A stretch of DNA of 64,000 nucleotides from Lindgomyces ingoldianus (Eukaryota > Ascomycota > Dothideomycetes > Pleosporales > Lindgomycetaceae). A program made the position numbers and the translations under genes. Numbering within the stretch: position 1 is the first letter of the stretch; every line of letters begins with the position of its first letter. Under the pieces are notes generated by a model, which searched no databases, was not told the DNA's origin, and was given only the letters and a program-made list of their open reading frames with translations. Location: positions 310,001 through 374,000 of the forward strand of contig NW_022985162.1 in the NCBI RefSeq assembly GCF_010093535.1, written 5' to 3'. This document shows positions 46,325-58,396 of the stretch, piece by piece.

Positions 46325-47502
46325 GTTGAATATCAGCTTTGGGGTCTTTAAATGCGGGCGTACTTCCAGTGGCTTAGAGTTCAGATATATAGTAGTTTGG
46401 CTTACTTGGCATTTGTTAGTAACATCGTTGTGGAAGCCCTTCCACTCTGGAGTGGAGAATTGCGGATCGAATGAAGGAAAGTTTACACATCAGGATTAAA
46501 AAGATATAGGTTAGCGGAGTATTACATTCTCTCGCGGTCTAGCGGAAACAAAAGACAGAGCAACGTACCGAATATGATGAAGAGGAAGAACAAAATTATA
46601 TAAATCGTGTAACTAATGGCATGAGATTCTCCGAACATAGAATCGAGGTAACTAAAGCTACAAGGTATATTGCGTGCTCGCGATTTGTTTGAAAATACTT
46701 ATGAGAGTTTTGACCTTGGATCGTTTGCGATTGGTGGGAATTTTCGCTCGATCCTTCATTACAGCTGAGAAAGCAAAATATTTCCAAATCATAAGTTGAA
46801 GATACTGCAGAAGAGACACTTGACCACAAAGGAGGGATTGCCGTAATTGAAGAGTACTGAAGTCCGGGTCAGTTTTCAAAGTGACATCCCAACATGGGAT
46901 TGTCTAGTTAGCCAGCGGAAGATTGAAGATTGGAGGAATTAGAAAGCCCGACCACAACTCGTGTACCCAGATCTAGCAATTGTTCAGCCTCCGTATCGTG
47001 AGCCAAAAATGTGCTCCGACGCGCGCCATGCGGAGCACTGTGCCAAGCCTGGGGTACAGAGACGGGGGGCTGAAACGTACTTCCCGGATAAGCTTAATCC
47101 GACTAAGCCTCAGGCACTAGAAGTATCAGACAAAGACTCCTTCATAAAATGCGTGGATCATCATCAAGCCGTAGAAAAAAAAAATTTCCAAAAAAAAATT
47201 TGGGCACGAATATCCAACCGTTGGAAGCTTATGGGAATTGCAATACAATTCATTCCAGTTTCCGCGAACTATGGAAACATAAAAATATACAGTTCACACC
47301 AAGAAGATATCTCATAGATTTTGAAGGGGTATCCAACCCGCCGATGCTGGGATGCCAGATCCTGATGTCGTTGATCCAGTCACCACATCCTATTGTCCAA
47401 CTTTCTGAAGTCATTGCGATGCTAGGTCTCGCTTCTGCAGAGCTCACATTATCATCCCCACGAGTGCATTTCTTTGTTGTTCTGTATGGAAGAGTAACGC
47501 AT
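46325..47502. other. Gap with unrecognised minus-strand scrap
   Basis: About 1.2 kb. The minus strand at 46658-46879 reads as a protein-like stretch (LQLMIWKYFAFSAVMKDRAK) without a start, family or splice continuation. An A-rich run lies near 47177-47200. No gene is supported. Confidence 0.4.
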
Positions 47503-48151
47503 TTACATCATCAGGTAGGCGAACATGCCGAGGAGACCAGTGAAGGCAACGTTCTTGTTGAGCTCCAGGGTCGAAGCAGCACCCGTGGAGGAGGCGGTTG
47601 ATCCGGAGGCAGACGATGAGGCGGTCATGGTGCCATTCATGAGCATGCCACCAGTTCCGGCCACAGAAGAAGGAATCACAACGCTGGAAGCGGCTTTGGC
47701 ACTCGAAATGAATTTGTCGACGGTGTTTCCAGTGGCACTTCGCACAGTTTAGCAGGGACAATGCGACTCAGACAAAAGAAACTTACGGAGCGTTGATGGC
47801 GCCGGCCATTCCGGATATGCAGTGCTGGCCTTGTGTGCAGTAGAACCAGACGGGCTTAGTCTCATCTTCAACCGTGTACATAAAGGTCTCCATTGCGCCA
47901 CCGCTTGAGCTGGCGATGTAGCCGGACCAAAAACCGCCGGACATTGGCTCGCAGGGCTTGGCAAATGTCGATTGAGCAACCGAGTGGTTACTAGGCCAGA
48001 AGTGGAAGGTTACGGTATCGCCTTTCGTAGCGTTGATGTTGTTAGGAGTGAACGTAAGCTCTTTATTGTTGCCACCAACTTTGACGGAGTGGTCAACAGC
48101 GAGAACGGTGCCAACAAGGGCGATAGAAACGAAAACGTTGGTGAAATGCAT
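47503..48151 (-). CDS. Secreted GPI-anchored-type cupredoxin
   Basis: Two exons (48151-47787 and 47737-47503) give 199 residues. A signal peptide (1-18, FVSIALVGTVLA) precedes a plastocyanin-like fold: HSVKVGGN, KGDTVTFHFWPSNHSVAQST and WFYCTQGQHCISGM. The copper-site residues are present: His of NHSV, then Cys, His and Met of FYC-x4-H-x4-M. After GAINAP a Ser/Thr/Ala-rich spacer (about 123-178) ends in a hydrophobic tail (VAFTGLLGMFAYLMM), the pattern of a GPI attachment signal. Fungal proteins of this type sit on the wall or plasma membrane; roles in copper handling or wall redox chemistry are proposed for relatives and not shown here. The open frame runs upstream of the chosen ATG, but the signal peptide fixes the start. 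Confidence 0.88.
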
Positions 48152-50053
48152 TATGATTGGTTGAAAGTTGAAAATGATAACGAGTCTAGCTCTTTTGGGA
48201 TGTGATGAAAGGGTATTAGGGGTTGGAAAACCGAGATATTGGTGCTGAGCTGATTTGAGAATGAATGCTTGGGCCTGCCTGGGGAAAAAATCTGTAGGTG
48301 AGGGAATATGAGGCCTTTTTATGTAGGAATGAATGAAACGAAGGCACCGAGGCCTGTGGTGAGAGAGCTGAAGACTCGGGCTGAGATGGCCATGGCGGAA
48401 CGCCTCCGAGACGTCGTGTGTTGCGGATAGTAGCAGGGACCATGGTGATGCCAGAAGTGGAAGTTTGCGGAGTGCATTAGACAAAACAGGAGGCTGATGA
48501 AGAGGTCTTCGATTGGGTCAAGATAGGCCTGGGCGCCTGTGTTCAGCCACTGGCAATTCGGGCTGCAATCATAATGCCTGAGGTCTCGTGCGTGGCTGTT
48601 TGGGAGCCAAGGAGTCAAGGGCGCGAAGGTGCGTAAGTTCAGGGTCGAGGTGTTTCTGCGAAGGGGATGAAACGTGAAGAGGTTGTCGCTAAGAGATGAG
48701 ACGTGTTCCAAGACGGCCCCTTAGTGGTGAGGCGAGAGAGGTGGCGCTGCACGACCCACAAACCGATCCTTGCGTGACGCCTTCTCCTCGTAGCTCGGAG
48801 CTTCATTCAATGTCACTCTCCTCTAACAGGTCCAGCACGGCGAAGACAAATGGTTTCGACGAGATCTGGATCGAGACGTTGCGGTTGCTAGTCGGGAGTT
48901 CGGCTGACTGAGCGTTTCCCGGGCTTTGCCGGTGAACAGTGAAGGATCAAGCGAACGCTGACATCGGAGCCATGGACATGGTACGCTTTCAGCAAAACTG
49001 GCCTTCTGACGTTTGATCAGGCTCTCCAATATTCTCTGAAGTACCTAGTAAGGGCCTATTTTCAGTTGTGGCTCGCGCTCTTCGGCCACGGAACGATGTC
49101 GGGAAGATCATGTATTGGCTGTGACCGTCTGCATTGATGTCCTGCGATACTTGCAGCGACTTACTACCGGGTGCGGCATATAGTAGTGAAGGCATCTCGA
49201 ATCGACCGATTGGGTGGGAGCGGAATTTTCACACGCGCTGAGGCTCACAAACACGTACAGAATCACCATTTGCTGTCAGACGGTTGTCGAACGGCGGCCT
49301 CAGACATTGTACAAACTTATCCCCCTGCATCGCTCCACGCTGAGGCTAACTCATCGATCAAACCGCCCCTATTTCTTATGACCGCACGCATTCCGATATT
49401 GCCGACAGCACTGCCTTCGTTAAAGCATTGTCGATAATCAATATGCTTTTGCCTCGCATGTTACCATGGAAAATCCACCAAATGCGGTGCGATTTTATTG
49501 ATCCTCTAGCGGGTTTGCCCGTTGCGGATCGAGCGATGTAACCAGCCGCTGGCCTCGGGCATTTTTGTCGGCCCTTACGTGCAGCTCAACCACCACAGAC
49601 GGCCACTCGGCGCACCGTCGTTCCAAAAATATCCCAACCATCACAACTGCCTCTCGTGTTTGCTCGAGTTATGAGCTCATACATTTCTTTTCGTGCACGA
49701 GTGCCGCGCTCTCTGGTCACCTGCGCACCACTCCGCAACTAATATCCAAGACAGTTGCATCAATGGCCATGGTTCCCCTCGCGCCACCTCATCTTTGCCC
49801 AATATCGAGCATCGCAGCGCCGACGGATAGCCGCAGGTCTTACATGGCGGGCGAGCATTCCTCCCGACGTAGAGTATAAAAATGGCGGTGTGGGCGACGA
49901 GAGAGTCTACTCATCACCTTAGCATTCAGCATACCAATTAATCCGTTCTCGCATCACCAAAATATTTAATCAACGCGAGACAACCCCGTCCAAGAGGCAA
50001 TTCCGACACAACTTCAGAACACCTCACCAACATTACCTCCGGAATTCAGCATC
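48152..50053. promoter_or_regulatory. Long divergent region, cupredoxin / cerato-platanin
   Basis: A 1.9-kb gap between two divergent genes for secreted proteins. Open frames (48319-48711 minus, 49171-49437 plus, 49565-49879 plus) show no motif and overlap on both strands. A TATA box lies before the cerato-platanin gene. The region is likely regulatory for both. Confidence 0.5.
49874..49880 (+). promoter_or_regulatory. TATA box of the cerato-platanin gene
   Basis: TATAAAA, 174 bases before the ATG at 50054, followed by an A/C-rich leader rich in CACCA and ACAAC, the usual picture for a strongly expressed fungal secreted-protein gene. Confidence 0.6.
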
Positions 50054-50595
50054 ATGAGGTTCTCCAGCGCTCTCACTGCTAGTGCTCTTGGCTTTGCCAG
50101 TCTTTCCCAAGCTATTACTGGTACACGTTCATCTCTCCTCTTATGTTTGCACCCCCGGCTGATTTCTTTCAACTCTAGTGTCTTGGGATGCTGGCTATGA
50201 TGACAAGAGCCGCTCTCTCACTGCTGTTTCCTGCTCAGATGGCGCGAACGGCCTGATGACCCGGTACCATTGGAACACCCAGGGAGATATCCCCACGTAT
50301 CCAAACATTGGCGGGTACCAGGAAATTAAGGGGTGGAACAGCCCAATGGTATGATCCACACCCGAATAGTTTGAACAACAGCGACGTGCTAATGTGCGGC
50401 TTCTCGTAGTGCGGAACCTGCTACTCTGTTACATACAACAGCCGAACGATCTACGTCCTTGCTATCGATCATACCGCAAGCGGCTTCAACATCGGGAAGC
50501 AAGCTATGAACACCCTGACCGATGGCAATGCGGACCAGTTTGGAAGGGTTGACGCTGCGTATACTCTCGTTGATATCAGTAATTGTAAGCTCTGA
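50054..50595 (+). CDS. Cerato-platanin family secreted protein
   Basis: Three exons (50054-50120, 50179-50348, 50410-50595) give 140 residues. A signal peptide (1-20, [14 protein letters not shown]) is followed by [20 protein letters not shown], the standard start of the mature protein. The four conserved cysteines are present (SCSDG, CGTC and NCKL at the end), and so are [16 protein letters not shown] and [14 protein letters not shown]. The fold is a small double-psi beta-barrel. Family members are abundant in walls and culture fluid, bind chitin fragments, loosen cellulose and are perceived by plants; which role applies here cannot be told. The length is normal and nothing is broken. It is divergent from the cupredoxin gene and about 1.1 kb upstream of the FucP-type transporter. 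Confidence 0.95.
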
Positions 50596-51677
50596 GGGAC
50601 ATTCGGTACTGGAAAAGAACAATGGACGACACGGTAATACTTATTCATCGATCAGCATAGCGAGTGTCACTTGGGAACTCTAGAACATTCCTTCAGTAAC
50701 TTCTAAACGTAGTGCACATATTTTTTGTCCCTCAAAAAAATTTTTTTTTAACTGATGGAATTCGACCAATGAGATGATCCACTGAGCCGTGTTAGGAACG
50801 AACTTGAACGGAAGGTGTTGTGTGCACCGTCGTTACGTTTCAGTACCTTAAATTCCAACCTGGACGAAGCTAGGAATGAAGCTATGCCCTATTACGGTGG
50901 AAGCCCTTCAGTAGGCACTGGGTATTGCAGCGATCACGTGATGCTCAGTAGATGTGATGGCGAATTCACCAGAATTGCACATCCCAGCATCGCGGTATTA
51001 ATTAAAGCGATGCACAACATTAGCCGTCATCACGAACCGAGGTTCAGATAAACCAACATTCCCCAGTTCTATTCCATCAAGAAGTTGATCCAATTGTAGT
51101 GATGCCACCATGAGCCAACTAGTCGCCCGCTCATATCCTTCTAGAACCCCAACAGAGCGCCCAAAGTCCCGCGCCCAAATGGCACACCGTCTCGGGCTTT
51201 CAGATGCCGTGCAAAGGTGGTGCCATCTACCAATCAACGCGCAAATCTCCTACTAATATATTCCAATAAGGAAACACTTTCATCAATCTAAAATGCGGAA
51301 CCACGATCCAGGCGCTACACCTCATGGGGCACAGGCCCTCTCCCGGTTTCTCGCCATATTAATACACCGATGACCAGCAACGCCAGTGCGGGGTGGCCCT
51401 GACAAGATCTTCCTCGTGAGAATTAACGACGCGCCGACGGGCAAGCCTCGAAAGGCGTTGCGCTAGACTTGTAAGTTCGTTATATTTTGTGAAGCTACTC
51501 GGGGGACATTGTTCCAGTAGTGGTATCTGGTGGTTTGGTAGCTGACTCGGGCACAGGCTTTGGAGTGTGATTTTTAGTATAAGTTGGGATGCTGAGAGCG
51601 TTGTAAAAATCACCGAAACTAGTCTTGCTTGTCTTTCCAAACTAGTTTATCGTTGAGCGACAAAAAAGAGCTTCAAA
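50596..51677. other. Intergenic, no feature seen
   Basis: About 1.1 kb. An A-run and T-run pair near 50733-50750 (CAAAAAAATTTTTTTTTAA) is the main visible landmark. Minus-strand frames 50998-51237 and 51359-51640 have no motif. Confidence 0.5.
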
Positions 51678-53342
51678 ATGGGTTACCGACGAAAGATCGT
51701 TGTTGACGACAAAGCTATTACCGAAGGCGCTGGCCTTACACTACGACAATCCCTTATTCCGTGCCTCTTAGGTATAAAGCATCTCCCTACGTTCGCCTAT
51801 GCCCTTGCTCCGAATATCGCAGAGCTGATGATTGATAGTCACAATTCTGTTCTTCCTCTGGGGTTTTGCGTACGGTCTCCTCGATGTGCTCAACTCGCAC
51901 TTCCAGTCCACTCTCCACATCTCCCCCAGTGAAGCATCTGGCTTATCTGCTGCATACTTCGGTGCATACTTCCTTTGCCCTCTGACAGTCTCTGGATGGA
52001 TCCTCCGGCGATTTGGATTTAGGGTGACATTCATGACTGGTATGAATTCCCCACACTGCTTCCTTCCCCAGAACTCAACGCTTTTTCCCCATAGCTCCTC
52101 AGCGAGTGCTTCCTAACAAGCCCCAGGCCTTGCCATCCTAGCAGTAGGCTGTCTCCTTTTCTGGCCCTCCGGCACCAAATCCTCGTTCGGCGGTTTCTGT
52201 GGCAGCATGTTCGTTGTCGGGGCTGGACTCTCCACTCTCGAAACCGGCGCTGACAACTTCCTCTCCATCTGCGGTCCACCCCGCTACTCCGAAATCCGCC
52301 TCAATCTCGCCCAAGGCATTCAAGGTGTCGGATCCTTCGTTGCCCCGTTGCTGGCTTCCCGCGTCTTCTTCGCAAAGACTGTTGATACTGCACAGGGGCT
52401 TAAGAACGTGCAATGGGTGTACTTGGGTGTGGCATGTTTTGTCGCATTGTTGATTATCTTATTTTTCTTCGCGCCGATGCCAGAGGTTACGGATGCGGAT
52501 ATGAATTTGCAGGAAGTTGAGGTTGCGGGGGAGGAGGTTGGACCGTTCCGGAAACAGTACAACTTGTTCTTGGGCGTGTGGTCGCAGTTTTGCTATGTTG
52601 GTGCGCAGGTAGCAGTTGCCAACTACTTCATCAATTTCTGCGAGGAGGCCGGATATGACAAGGCATTCTCCTGTAACTCAAGCCATGTCCCTGTTTCAAC
52701 TAGTTCTAGCTAACGGAGCTGTAGCCGACCTCCTAGCCGTTGGACAAGGTCTCTACGCCTTCAACCGTTTCCTCGCGGCCATGCTGATGACGCTCAAACC
52801 CTTCAAACCACGCTTCATTCTTGGGGCGTATCTGGGACTCTGCTTCGTTTTCGGGCTCGCTGCTACTTTGTCCCATGGCCACACAAGCGTCGCACTGCTC
52901 ATTCTGGTTCTCTGCTTCGAAAGTGTAGGTCTTCACTCCACCCACCAGCTCCCCTTCTCACAACCATCCAAACTCAACATCAACCCCACTAACACCCACT
53001 TAGGCCTGCTTCGCCACAATTTTTACCCTTGCACTGCGTGGTCTCGGCCGGCACACAAAAATTGGGGGCTCCATGCTCGTAGCCGCAATCTCTGGTGGCG
53101 CAGCCATTCCCCCTATGACCGGCGCCGTTGCCACGCGGACAGGCAACTTTCATATCGCGATGGCGATTCCAACAGCATTCTACGTGCTCGCGTGGGTGTT
53201 CCCTGTGTACGCTAATGTGTGGAAAGGGGCGGTGTTGGATGGGCATCGCGACACGGACTTGAATGTTAGTGAGGGGAATACGGTAAGGGCGGAGGAAAAG
53301 GGAGTGCAGGGAGAGAGAGTTGAGGTTATTAGGGAGAAGTGA
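51678..53342 (+). CDS. FucP-type major facilitator sugar transporter
   Basis: Five exons (51678-51771, 51839-52039, 52127-52672, 52725-52924, 53004-53342) give 459 residues with all phases closing. The first helix contains VTILFFLWGFAYGLLDVLNS, the hallmark of the fucose/glucose/galactose:H+ symporter (FHS) group. Others are AAYFGAYFLCPLTVSGWIL, AGLSTLETGADNFLSICG (with the conserved acidic and Asn residues), ANYFINFCEEAGYD and ISGGAAIPPMTGAVATRTG. Twelve helices are expected and the visible hydrophobic blocks agree. The protein should import a hexose or 6-deoxyhexose across the plasma membrane; the sugar is not determined. The third intron (GTAACT to TAG, with a GCTAAC branch site) must be removed to keep the frame at AFS-SDLLAVGQG. 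The C-terminus is an acidic, hydrophilic tail. Confidence 0.9.
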
Positions 53343-53628
53343 GTGGTTCTGGGTTCACGGAGCTTGCGGGAGAGGGAAGTGGGTAGAGAGATTCTTATGC
53401 GCGCTAAGAGTGCTGTACAATTAGCAGTCGGACTTACATCTTTTGCGCGATCTCGGTTCTGCTGACCTGCTCGCCCAGTTTAATTATCGTGGCATATCAA
53501 TTGCAAGGAACTATCTCTCTAATCCACAGCAACAAAGCTCCATACCTATCTCCAAAACCCCCTTTCCCCTCTCTTGGGTCTCTTCGATAGTCTTTCAACT
53601 ACCAACCCTCTGTCTTCCTTTCCAGCTT

Positions 53629-55931
53629 TCAGAATCTCAATATTCCATCCGAGCCATTGCTTCCCTCACACACAGGTGTGATAGGACTAATACGGGGTCT
53701 GTGAGCGTTGGTAGCTCCACCCACTGCAGTTGCATTCGGTGGAGGAATTCCAGACATTCTCTTCGGATCTTCTCTTTCTAGTGATTCGAGATCACTCAGA
53801 GTGTAAGCCCCGACGGTGAGATCGCGCGGGTCGACACAAGATGTGCAATGGAAGATGTACTTGTAAGTTAGCTTAGAAGGTGCCGAAGAGGACCGGTTAC
53901 ATGGACGTCAGTCTGGACCAAATCGCTCGTGTAACAAAAACGTATTATTTCCATTGATATTTACGTGCCCCGATAAACACCCAATCACAGCAAATACTAG
54001 CGCTAGAGTGGATTTGAGGTTCACGCCTGAATTGAGCGTGCGTTTTGCGTTAAGAATATAGAGAGGCAGTATTCTGGACCAAATGATGACAAAGGCGCCA
54101 CTGATTCTGCAGATATAGACAGGTGCAGGTTGCCATCTTGATTTGAAGGGCTGGCTTGTGTAAAATGGTTAGTGCCGGCTAAAAATTCCGCGTCTCCCTA
54201 ATCGCTCGAGCCTGGAGACTTGCGTCAATGCCGTTTAGAAAGAAGTCACTCGAAGGATGCCGTGTGTCGGTCAACTTACCCTTTCTTAAAGTTGAGAAAC
54301 GTGACAATTTCACAGATGTAAACACAGGCCATAAATCTGGTGAAGAACTCCGAGAGTTTATCCGAGGCTACTCATTCTGCGCTAGGGGTTTCATTCTTTA
54401 AGAATTACGGTAATTGCCTCAACTGCGAGTATCTGTTATTGCTTAGACCTACAAGCGATAGCAAACCAAACGCTGAGCATGCGAGAATAGCTGCAAGCAG
54501 CGTGTGGCTATTGTTTGTCCGACCAACAACGTCCGCTACCCGTTGGGCATATATGTTTGAGCAAGCATGAACATCGCACATGAACCTCGCACGTGAGGCT
54601 ACGTACGCGGCAGTGTTGCTGCAAATTTGTTAGTTGATGAATATTATGAGCGGATATGGATTGCTTGGTCTAGAAGTTTGGCTTACCCTGCGGTATATGC
54701 AGAGATTACGAAGAACAGGCTCAGAACTTTAAGAATACCATAAAGAGCTGACGACTGTGCAGCAATAAGGGAAGGTGACAGCGACTGCATATCTGGCCCG
54801 GCTGCCCATCGCTTTACAAAAGTCGGGCCCGCATAGTTAACATTTGCCGCGGCGGACAAGGCAACGAACGGACAATGACATAAGGGTACAAGGTTAGCGA
54901 ATAACATAATAACCGGGACGTCTTTTTAAGGTTCTTTTACCTCACCAGCTGTCATGCCACCATCTCTCCGCCCATGCAAGAGAACATTGCTAGGGTGGCG
55001 GCAGTCCTACACGATGTCAACCAGCTGCTTGAATGAAGTCGAGATAGACATACATGAAAACAAAAAATCGCCCTCCGGAGCCGCAAATCCCGAACTGATT
55101 ATCGTCGACAGCGCTACTTCGAAGATTGCCATTCCCAGCAGTGCTACCAAACCCTATCGGTATCCAGCATTCGGTGAATGGCGAAGAGGTGTAATCTAGC
55201 TTGTTGCGTTAGTAACCAAAATGCGCAAAGAGATGGCACCCATACTACTATGGAATGACCCAGTTCCGGGACTAGTTCCTATGAAGATACTAGCCAAAAC
55301 CCATTAATGAACGGTTCGGTCACAAAGCACGGCTTACACTAACCTCCAGTATTAATGGTGATCATGAGAACGCAGACCAGCACGAACAAACGCAACTTGC
55401 ACCTCATGACAACCTATATATGATTAATAAACATAACACATGACAGAATGTGCAACCTTAGTCGAATTCAAGGAAATTATTGCTCTCTCTATTTTCCCGT
55501 ATATCTAGGGGCGAAGTTAGAGGACAGGGAGGCAATGGGGAGCGTGGTTGGATGGGGTCTTACCTTAAGGCAGCACAGTGAGACAAGGTTGTCAGCGCAA
55601 TGAAGAAGAAGTTGATACCAGCTTCAACGCTAGTGGTATGGCGAGTCGGGTTATTTTTCAGAAGTGCCGTTAACTAAGTCGACTGTGCCGTCAGCGTAGC
55701 TATCGAGCAGATATTGGCAAGCCTAAAAAATGAACAGCGCGAGCGAGCTGCAAGAGCATCCTTGACTAATTCATACGCGTACGACGCGCAAACTGTAGAT
55801 CCTGCAGCCAGGTCTAAGAATCTATGAGGTAGGTTAATAAAAGCTCCCGTCGATGACCGGCATGCAAATATAGAAATGAGCTGGTAAGTCAGGGTTACCA
55901 GTGAACGAATAGGGGCTTTGTATTCACACAC
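53629..55931 (-). pseudogene. Multi-exon membrane protein gene with several in-frame stops, family unknown
   Basis: No open frame here is long, but pieces join in phase on the minus strand. From the 5' side: GAFINLPHRFLDLAAGSTV with EAGINFFFIALTTLSH (about 55931-55560); NVNYAGPTFVKRWAAG and LYGILKVLSLFFVISAY (to 54687); NTAAYVASRARFM with LLAAILACSAFGLLSLVGL and ACVYICEIVTFLNFKK (54618-54280); ICRISGAFVIIWSRILPLYI (to 53965); and a tail YIFHCTSCVDPRDLTVGAYT ending at 53629 (last exon 53859-53629). Donor and acceptor phases fit at the last three joins. Stops lie inside exons: TAG 55674-55676, TAA 54405-54407 and TGA 54372-54374. At least six hydrophobic helices and a Pro-rich cytosolic tail are visible. 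I do not recognise the family. The 5' exons are uncertain. Confidence 0.55.
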
Positions 55932-56451
55932 TCCGGAAACATCGAGGAGATGTCACGCCATGTTCCATTTTCCTATCTTAGTGAACCCTTTACATATTTT
56001 GTACAATGAACCAAATCCACGAGTCACAGATGGAACGGAGCTTTATCTGCCCCATCCAATATCCCCAGCTCAGAACGGACTACAACACTGCGGGCTGGCG
56101 AACTCAGGAATTTGTTGGCCGGAATGCCTTTTGTGGGGTCGTAACATCCACAGGATTCTTTTTGTAGTGATAGAAGAGAACAGCATACCTTTGTTGGCTC
56201 TTCAAGAAGCCATAGGAGAAGAACTCGTATGGGTTGAGAAGCTGAAGCCTTGGGTATCACACTTGAAGGAAGCCGACCCAGGCTATTCCGAAATGTCAGT
56301 TGTGGTACGAGAATACCGGGGAAGACTCAAAGTTACAGCAGCAGACTATCGCTACCACGTAGTCTGAGCAAAGGTCTACATGAGAAACTCGCAGTCACCT
56401 CCAGATCCGTTCGAGTTCGATGAGACGCCATGGGAGCCGCCACAGGTGTGA
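55918..56451 (+). pseudogene. Short unknown gene with one in-frame TGA
   Basis: A plus-strand frame ends at TGA (56365-56367), but the same frame continues for 27 codons (AKVYMRNSQSPPDPFEFDET and PWEPPQV) to a second TGA at 56449. The part before the stop is helical and charged (EELVWVEKLKPWVSHLKEA, VVVREYRGRLKVTAADYRYH). It reads like a real conserved fungal protein, but I know no name or function. The true start is unclear; the first 60 codons are less convincing and overlap the end of the divergent membrane-protein relic. Either the TGA is a nonsense mutation, or the shorter protein is the product and the tail is an accident. The clean continuation favours a mutation. Confidence 0.4.
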
Positions 56452-57214
56452 GAACTAGATAATCTCCAATCAAACAAAGTGCGATATAGCGAGCTATCGC
56501 CAGATTACATCAGTCATGTTCTGGGATCTAACGCTGCTTCAAACTGGGGTTGAGACGGAAATGAGTCAAGTTTAAAGGGGTTCCAGAGCATAATGCGTTT
56601 AAAGTAGGTTTGTACGGGCTAGGATCTTCGATATGCCTAGAGAAGATTGTCTCTGGACATGTCGTTCTTGTAGAATGCTGCAGTAATCAAAGAGGGTTTG
56701 AACGATGCTTTGTGTAACTTCCGTCAAACTTGAGGTAAGCACGCAGCGTCGGTCCGCGAATTCAGGACCAGATAGGAGAAATAAGAGCCTACTCTCTCAC
56801 CCACCCGGGATGGACGTTGAGTAAGGTTAAGGTTTGGTGTAGTTGAGTGGGCTTTTATCGGCGGAGTGGAGCAGTTGTGCGAAGGGGAACTTTTACGTGC
56901 TTATTTATCCCTAGTTCTTCTGGCAGAGTCTGTGGTGGATAGTCTTGCTGATTCCGCTCATTGGCTCGCTCTAATTTATTGAATTTCCCATCTCGGAAAA
57001 GCTTGACATCAAATCTAGCGAGGGTCGCGACCGCCAAGCGGCCACATCTCTCTTGTACTGAGTTTATAAGGATGGGAAATCTATTGCCTCGCTGCCATTT
57101 CATAAGAAGCCTCGTTCGCTAGTGGAACCACTTCCTTAAGCGAGAGGAAGACTAGACTTGATATGTTGAAAGGAGCTATTCGTAAAAAGGAGAATTGCCT
57201 GCAACTCTGACGGT
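56452..57214. other. Intergenic, no feature seen
   Basis: About 760 bases between the short unknown gene and the 3' end of the C45 gene. The minus-strand frame 56855-57103 has no motif. Confidence 0.5.
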
Positions 57215-58396
57215 CTACAGCGACATCGTCACCGTCTCTTCAACTTTCGTTGGCAGTCCCTTACGAATCACTGCTGTCCTGGTCTTCAGGTCTGTCAGGA
57301 TATTAAAAAGCGTTCTGGTACCGCTACCGGCCTCTTCCGCGCGGCAAATTGCAGTCGGGTAGTTTTGCTCGTCTTCAAACAGTCGGCCTACCTCCTCCCA
57401 TGTTGGCTGGCGTTGGCCGTCTCCAACCTTACTTGAATTCTCTGTCATGGTCTTTACTCTAACGGGAGAGTCCTCTAACCACACAGTGTCGACTTCGCCT
57501 GGGTGCTCGAGTAGGAAGTGATTCGCGTGCACAACCCGGCGCAATGAGTCGGGAAGACACCTTGCGAAAGTCGATTTGGTAAACTCAAGGCCAACAGCGG
57601 TAGTCGTGTCTGCAATAAGAATATGTGCTGAAGATGCCATCCCATAGCTCTCCAATTTCTGAACCGCTTCCATAGCGGAATTGCTCTCGAGCGCCATCCG
57701 AAGGCCGAGATGCACTGGCATTCTGCTCGGATCGACACCTTTCACTTTGATTGCATTCAGTAGTGTTCCTACGCCGGATGAGTTGAATCCAATCTTTCCA
57801 ATGATGCCGGCTTCGGTGATTTGCTGGATTGCTGGTTTGCCAGACTGGGTGATCTTGGTTATAATGAGGTTGTTCTTTTGCTCATCCATCCACTGCTTCT
57901 GGTCAGTACCTGTCTTACACTGTCTATTTACGGTTCGAACTTACATCCCAATTCTGTCCTAAGAAAACCCTCTTCTCTGTATGCCACGCCAGACTAGTAC
58001 ATCCATCACTAAATTGCCCGAACGCAACCTCAGTCCTCACATTCAACGCCACGATATCCAACAGCTCCACACCCGCGCCATCCGCAACTCCTCGCATCTC
58101 TTCATGGTATGCCGGCCAAGTAACGCGGATATGTTGCTCGAAACTGGAAGCCGTTTCAAGGACCTGCGTCCACGTCTGCTTACAATTTTTCTGGAATAGG
58201 GCACCATAGAAGTCGATGCAACGGCCCACTTCCAATTTGGCCGCGGAGCCGTGTTGGTGGCCGATCTTGACGGTTGTCAGAAAACCCCGCAGCGGCAACA
58301 GGGACTGTTTTGGGGTGTATTTGATGGACAGAAGTGGTCGTAGAGTGACGAATGACGTACCTCGTAGGGCGTTCCTCTGCACTCAACGACCAACAT
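57215..58396 (-). CDS. C45 autoprocessing acyltransferase/hydrolase (penicillin acyltransferase-like)
   Basis: Three exons (58396-58361, 58265-57945, 57892-57215), all phase 0, give 344 residues. The start MLVVECRGTPYE-IGHQHGSA is the family N-terminus. Gly100-Cys101 in FSDGCTSLAW is the expected self-cleavage site, with Cys becoming the N-terminal nucleophile of the larger subunit. QNWDWMDEQKNNLI follows across the second intron, and NSSGVGTLLNAIK further on. The length is close to penicillin acyltransferase (AatA/PenDE), which swaps the side chain of isopenicillin N. No penicillin genes (ACV synthetase, IPN synthase) are in the window, and the C-terminus TMSL is not a clear peroxisomal signal. 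It is therefore better seen as one of the widespread fungal paralogues (IAL-type) acting on an unknown amide or peptide. It diverges from the deacetylase gene. Confidence 0.9.

Noticed and set aside
57215..58396. Penicillin biosynthesis cluster suggested by the acyltransferase-like gene
   Set aside because: No ACV synthetase or isopenicillin N synthase in the window, and no clear peroxisomal signal; IAL-type paralogues are common in fungi.
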